NCBI RefSeq assembly: GCF_002272015.1
Contig: NZ_NPBY01000020.1
Span: 1 to 36,699, forward strand
DNA: 36,699 nt
DNA from: Paenibacillus campinasensis
Lineage (GTDB): Bacteria > Bacillota > Bacilli > Paenibacillales > Paenibacillaceae
Direction of reading: 5' to 3'
Shown here: positions 33,290-36,699 of the stretch, in pieces
Layout of the letters: each line of letters starts with the position of its first letter
Position numbering within the stretch: position 1 is the first letter of the stretch
The notes under the pieces: model-generated
What the model saw: only the letters and a program-made list of their open reading frames with translations
Told to the model about the DNA's origin: nothing
The model's database searches: none
Program-made: the position numbers and the translations under genes

Positions 33290-35563
33290 ATGACTAGTTG
33301 GACTGACATGGAGCAAGGGTCTCGATTATGGTACGGCAAACCGGCTAGCGAATGGAATGAGGCACTGCCGATCGGAAACGGACGTCTCGGCGCAATGATC
33401 TTCGGGGGCACGGCTGAGGAGAAGCTGCAGCTTAATGAGGATTCGGTATGGTACGGCGGTCCGCGTGACCGCAACAACGAAGATGCGCTGCCTCATTTGC
33501 CTGAGATTCGTAAGCTGATTATGGAAGGAAGGCTGCGGGAAGCGGAGGAGCTGGCGGCGATGTCGATGGCGGGGCAGCCGGAAGCGCAGCGACACTATAT
33601 GCCGCTCGGCGATCTGCTGCTGTCCTTCGGCCAGCACAGTCAGCCTGTCAATGATTACGTGCGTGAGCTTGATTTGGAGAAGGGTGTATCCCGGGTCAGC
33701 TATCGCATCGGCGAGATCCGGTATACGCGCGAGCTGTTTGCCAGTTATCCGGATCAGGCGATTGTCATTCGGATAACCGCCGACAAGCAGGAGGCAATCT
33801 CGTTAAAAGCCCGGTTCAACCGCCAGAACTGGCGATACCTGGAGAAGACAGACAAATGGGGGACAAGCGGACTGCTCATGCGTGGGCACTGCGGCGGAGA
33901 AGGAGGCAGCTCCTTCAGTGCCGTCTTGAAGGCGGTTCCGGAGGGCGGCGTTTGCCGCACGCTGGGAGAGTATTTGCTGGTGGAAGGAGCCAGCACAGTC
34001 ACATTGCTACTCACCGCCGGAACGACGTTCCGTCATCCCGATCCGGAGATTGACGGCAAACGGCGGCTGGATAAGCTAAGCCGGGTTCCGTATGCCGAGC
34101 TATTAGCCGGTCATGTCGCCGATTACCGCGAGTTGTACGGACGGGTCGAACTGAGACTGCCCGGGAATCCGGACAAAGCCGCGCTCCCGACCGACGAACG
34201 GTTGCGGCGATTCCAACAGGGCGAAGAAGACCACGGCCTGATCGCGACCTATTTTCATTTCGGACGTTATCTGCTTATGGCCTCCAGCCGGCCAGGCTCT
34301 TTGCCCGCGAATCTTCAGGGCATCTGGAACGACAGCTTCACTCCGCCGTGGGACAGTAAATACACGATCAATATCAACGCACAGATGAATTATTGGCATG
34401 CGGAAAATTGCAATTTGGCCGAATGCCATGAGCCGTTGTTTGAGCTAATCGAAAGAATGCGCGAGCCCGGTCGCGTCACTGCCAGCGTCATGTACGGCTG
34501 CCGTGGCTTCACGGCGCATCATAATACGGATATATGGGCGGATACGGCGCCGCAGGATACGTATCTTCCGGCTTCCTTCTGGCCGATGGGCGCTGCCTGG
34601 CTATGCCTGCATCTGTGGGAGCATTACCGGTTCGGTCAAGACCGATATTTTCTGGCACGGTCTTACGAAACGATGAAGGAGGCAGCGCTGTTCCTGCTCG
34701 ATTATCTGATCGAGGATGATGAAGGGAGACTCGTCACTTGCCCTTCCGTTTCTCCGGAGAACCGGTATAAGCTGCCAAACGGAGAGACGGGGGTACTGTG
34801 CGTCGGGGCCACGATGGATTTCCAGATCATTGAAGCGCTGTTCAATGCCTGTATGCAGAGTGCGGAAATGATCGGGCGAGATGAGGCGTTCCGTGAGGAG
34901 CTCAGGGACGCGCTGAAGCGGCTGCCCAAGCCGCAAGTCGGAAAATACGGCCAAATTCAGGAGTGGATGGAAGATTATGAAGAGGTGGAGCCGGGGCACC
35001 GACATATCTCCCACCTGTTTGCCCTTTATCCTGGTGAAAGCTTTAGTGTGGAGCGCACACCGGAGCTGGCTGAGGCTGCCAAGACGACATTGGAACGCCG
35101 GCTGGCTAAAGGCGGGGGACACACCGGCTGGAGCCGGGCGTGGATCATTAACTTCTGGGCCCGCCTGCAGGACGGGGCCAAAGCTTACGACAACGTCAGA
35201 GCGCTCCTGGCTCATTCCACACTGCCTAACTTGTTCGATGATCATCCGCCGTTTCAAATTGACGGCAACTTCGGCGGTACGGCGGGAATTGCCGAGATGC
35301 TGATCCAAAGCCACGATGGAGTGATTCGGCTGCTGCCCGCACTGCCTGATAGATGGAGCGATGGAAGCGTCAAGGGGCTACGGGCCCGCGGCGGTTATAC
35401 GGTAGATTTCGTCTGGGCGCGGGGACAGGTAACGGAAGCGGTTGTGAATTGCACAGTTTCCGGTCCTTTCCGACTGGAAGCTCCCGGTCTTGATCACCTA
35501 TCGTTTGAGGGCGAGGCCGGACGCTCCTATACGTTTGGCAACAAGGCGGTTATGGATCGTTAA
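33290..35563 (+). CDS. GH95 alpha-L-fucosidase / alpha-L-galactosidase, cytosolic
   Basis: The 757-residue protein is a full family 95 enzyme: an N-terminal beta-sandwich ([28 protein letters not shown]), an alpha/alpha barrel and a C-terminal sandwich. The ATG follows GGAGGAG. By comparison with the Bifidobacterium enzyme, catalytic residues are N361 and N363 (TININ), E490 (SVSPENRY) and D658 (QIDGNFGG). The residue two before N361 is T359. I recall that a histidine there goes with fucose and a threonine with L-galactose, but this needs checking. There is no signal peptide, so it works on imported oligosaccharides and releases the L-sugar for the preceding dehydrogenase and lactonase. It appears to be the last gene of the operon; after it lie 213 bases with a GCTTC/GAAGC hairpin (35585-35608) lacking a T-run. 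Confidence 0.93.
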   Translation: MTSWTDMEQGSRLWYGKPASEWNEALPIGNGRLGAMIFGGTAEEKLQLNEDSVWYGGPRDRNNEDALPHLPEIRKLIMEGRLREAEELAAMSMAGQPEAQRHYMPLGDLLLSFGQHSQPVNDYVRELDLEKGVSRVSYRIGEIRYTRELFASYPDQAIVIRITADKQEAISLKARFNRQNWRYLEKTDKWGTSGLLMRGHCGGEGGSSFSAVLKAVPEGGVCRTLGEYLLVEGASTVTLLLTAGTTFRHPDPEIDGKRRLDKLSRVPYAELLAGHVADYRELYGRVELRLPGNPDKAALPTDERLRRFQQGEEDHGLIATYFHFGRYLLMASSRPGSLPANLQGIWNDSFTPPWDSKYTININAQMNYWHAENCNLAECHEPLFELIERMREPGRVTASVMYGCRGFTAHHNTDIWADTAPQDTYLPASFWPMGAAWLCLHLWEHYRFGQDRYFLARSYETMKEAALFLLDYLIEDDEGRLVTCPSVSPENRYKLPNGETGVLCVGATMDFQIIEALFNACMQSAEMIGRDEAFREELRDALKRLPKPQVGKYGQIQEWMEDYEEVEPGHRHISHLFALYPGESFSVERTPELAEAAKTTLERRLAKGGGHTGWSRAWIINFWARLQDGAKAYDNVRALLAHSTLPNLFDDHPPFQIDGNFGGTAGIAEMLIQSHDGVIRLLPALPDRWSDGSVKGLRARGGYTVDFVWARGQVTEAVVNCTVSGPFRLEAPGLDHLSFEGEAGRSYTFGNKAVMDR

Positions 35564-35776
35564 GTGAGCCACTTCTTCGAGGTTGCTTCATGCCACACAT
35601 GGCGAAGCGTCGATCGAACAATATGCCGAAGCTCCCGGTTAGCTGGCGTAGTTAAGCCTGGTAACTCCCGCAAAATCAAGCTAGTAATGCACAAGATAGG
35701 ATGAGAAAAAGCGGAGAAATCCGGCTATACTGAGGTTGCTTCGGCATATTAACGTCAATATAGGAGTGGTAAACAT

Positions 35777-36664
35777 ATGACGAATTCATTGCGTATCGGA
35801 ACGCTGGTCGGCGGAGGGGACGCCGTCCGCGTCATCCCCCAGATTTCGCCGCACGGATTTGAATCGTTCAGTCTCACCTTCTGGCAAACGACAGGCGAGA
35901 CCGATCTTGCGGAGACGGCCAAGCGGGTTCGTGAGCTTCAGGCTGAACACGGTTTCATCGTGTCGACGCTCGGCATCTTTGGCAATCCGCTGACGGGAGC
36001 AGGCGATAGCGCAGATACTCTGGCAAGCTGGGAGCGTCTGATCGATCATGCTCATCTGTTCGGCACCGACATCGTATCCGGATTTACGGGGCGGCTGACA
36101 GGGGAATCCATCGACGCCTCTATTCCTCAATATGCGAAGGTGTTCGGCGAGCTGTCCAAAAGAGCGGCGGACAAGGGCGTCCGAATTGCGTTCGAGAACT
36201 GCGACATGGGCGGAACATGGGCGACAGGGGACTGGAACATCGCTCATAACCCGACGGCATGGGAGATGATGTTCAACGCGATTCCGTCAGATCATATCGG
36301 GCTGCAGTGGGAGCCCTGCCATCAGATGGTGTCCTTGATTGACCCGATTCCGCAGCTGCGCAAGTGGGTAGATAAGGTATTCCACGTTCATGGCAAGGAT
36401 GCGACGATTGCTTGGGACGTGGTGAGGGAATACGGCATCCACGGGCCGAAGCCGTTTGTATGGCACCGTACGCCAGGTTTTGGTGACACGAACTGGACCG
36501 ACATCATCACGATTTTGCGTCAGGCGAATTATCAGGGCACAATCGATATTGAAGGATGGCATGACCCTGTGTATAAAGGGGATCTGGAAATGACGGGACA
36601 AGTGCATGCACTTCATTACTTGAAGCGGTGCCGCGGCGGAGAATTCGTACCGAACCCGGTGTGA
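35777..36664 (+). CDS. Sugar phosphate isomerase/epimerase family protein (xylose-isomerase-like TIM barrel)
   Basis: The 295-residue protein starts at ATG 35777 behind TAGGAG. It is a TIM barrel of the AP-endonuclease-2 type, with metal ligands probably at the glutamates and histidines of IAFENCD, GLQWEPCHQM, VFHVHGKDA and IDIEGWHDP. The family holds epimerases, isomerases and inosose or keto-sugar dehydratases, and the exact reaction cannot be read. It lies in the same direction as the L-galactose-type operon but 213 bases away, with a possible own -10 (TATACT at 35726), so membership of the pathway is possible, not shown. It might act on a downstream keto-acid or on an unrelated sugar. The window ends 35 bases after its stop. 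Confidence 0.85.
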   Translation: MTNSLRIGTLVGGGDAVRVIPQISPHGFESFSLTFWQTTGETDLAETAKRVRELQAEHGFIVSTLGIFGNPLTGAGDSADTLASWERLIDHAHLFGTDIVSGFTGRLTGESIDASIPQYAKVFGELSKRAADKGVRIAFENCDMGGTWATGDWNIAHNPTAWEMMFNAIPSDHIGLQWEPCHQMVSLIDPIPQLRKWVDKVFHVHGKDATIAWDVVREYGIHGPKPFVWHRTPGFGDTNWTDIITILRQANYQGTIDIEGWHDPVYKGDLEMTGQVHALHYLKRCRGGEFVPNPV

Positions 36665-36699
36665 ATCCCTGGCGCAGCATAGCATCTTCTTCAACGTCA

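Noticed and set aside
35598..35610. CATGGCGAAGCGT shared with the repeat unit at 22-34 and 67-79
   Set aside because: A 13-base match is expected by chance several times in a window of this size, and the flanks differ.

Overview
The window looks like chromosome of a Paenibacillus-type Bacillota. GGAGG-class ribosome binding sites are frequent, GTG and TTG starts are common, and base composition is moderately GC-rich. It carries YqzE and the YqhG/YqhH pair of the Bacillus lineage, a B12-dependent ribonucleotide reductase, and a sugar operon of Lpl-type permeases, lipoprotein binding protein and membrane-anchored AraC regulator of a kind very common in Paenibacillus. No RNA genes, CRISPR array or prophage were found.

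Layout. 1-2100: a 45-bp tandem repeat, a DUF2306 membrane protein, and a broken DJ-1/PfpI locus whose single 409-codon frame has two in-frame stops, each next to a 15-bp minisatellite. 2264-4331: an OmpR-type two-component system. 4491-5501: an IS1595-like transposase gene with degenerate catalytic positions and no visible insertion-sequence ends; its near-consensus promoter carries two LexA-type boxes. 5903-6937: an intracellular GH10 xylanase. 7081-14919: an envelope or polysaccharide-modification cluster (acyltransferase, VanR/S-like two-component system, copper-amine-oxidase-like secreted protein, two deacetylases). Two of its promoters share helically phased TTAAG arrays at the same distance from a TATACT -10. 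14969-17709: a secreted amidase with a sigma-G-like promoter, YqzE, and a secreted protein of unknown function with an (RSADL)n minisatellite. 17892-23638: yqhG and yqhH, then nrdJ behind a pair of NrdR boxes.

24069-36664 is the most interesting region: an AraC regulator, ABC importer, COG3618 lactonase, an aldo/keto reductase resembling plant L-galactose dehydrogenase, a dehydrogenase resembling E. coli L-galactonate 5-dehydrogenase, a cytosolic GH95 glycosidase and a TIM-barrel isomerase/epimerase. Together they read as a route from an imported alpha-L-galactoside, through L-galactose, L-galactonolactone and L-galactonate, to D-tagaturonate. L-fucose is the main alternative substrate. The regulator and transporter promoters have the same architecture: a 19-bp-spaced direct repeat ending exactly at the -35, a -10 17-18 bp on, then a cre-like CcpA site. 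This suggests one regulon that is autoregulated, substrate-induced and carbon-repressed.

A theme across the window is 15-bp-period minisatellites encoding pentapeptide repeats, placed at protein domain junctions in three places. All family assignments are from reading the sequences and from memory of the families; no searches were run.
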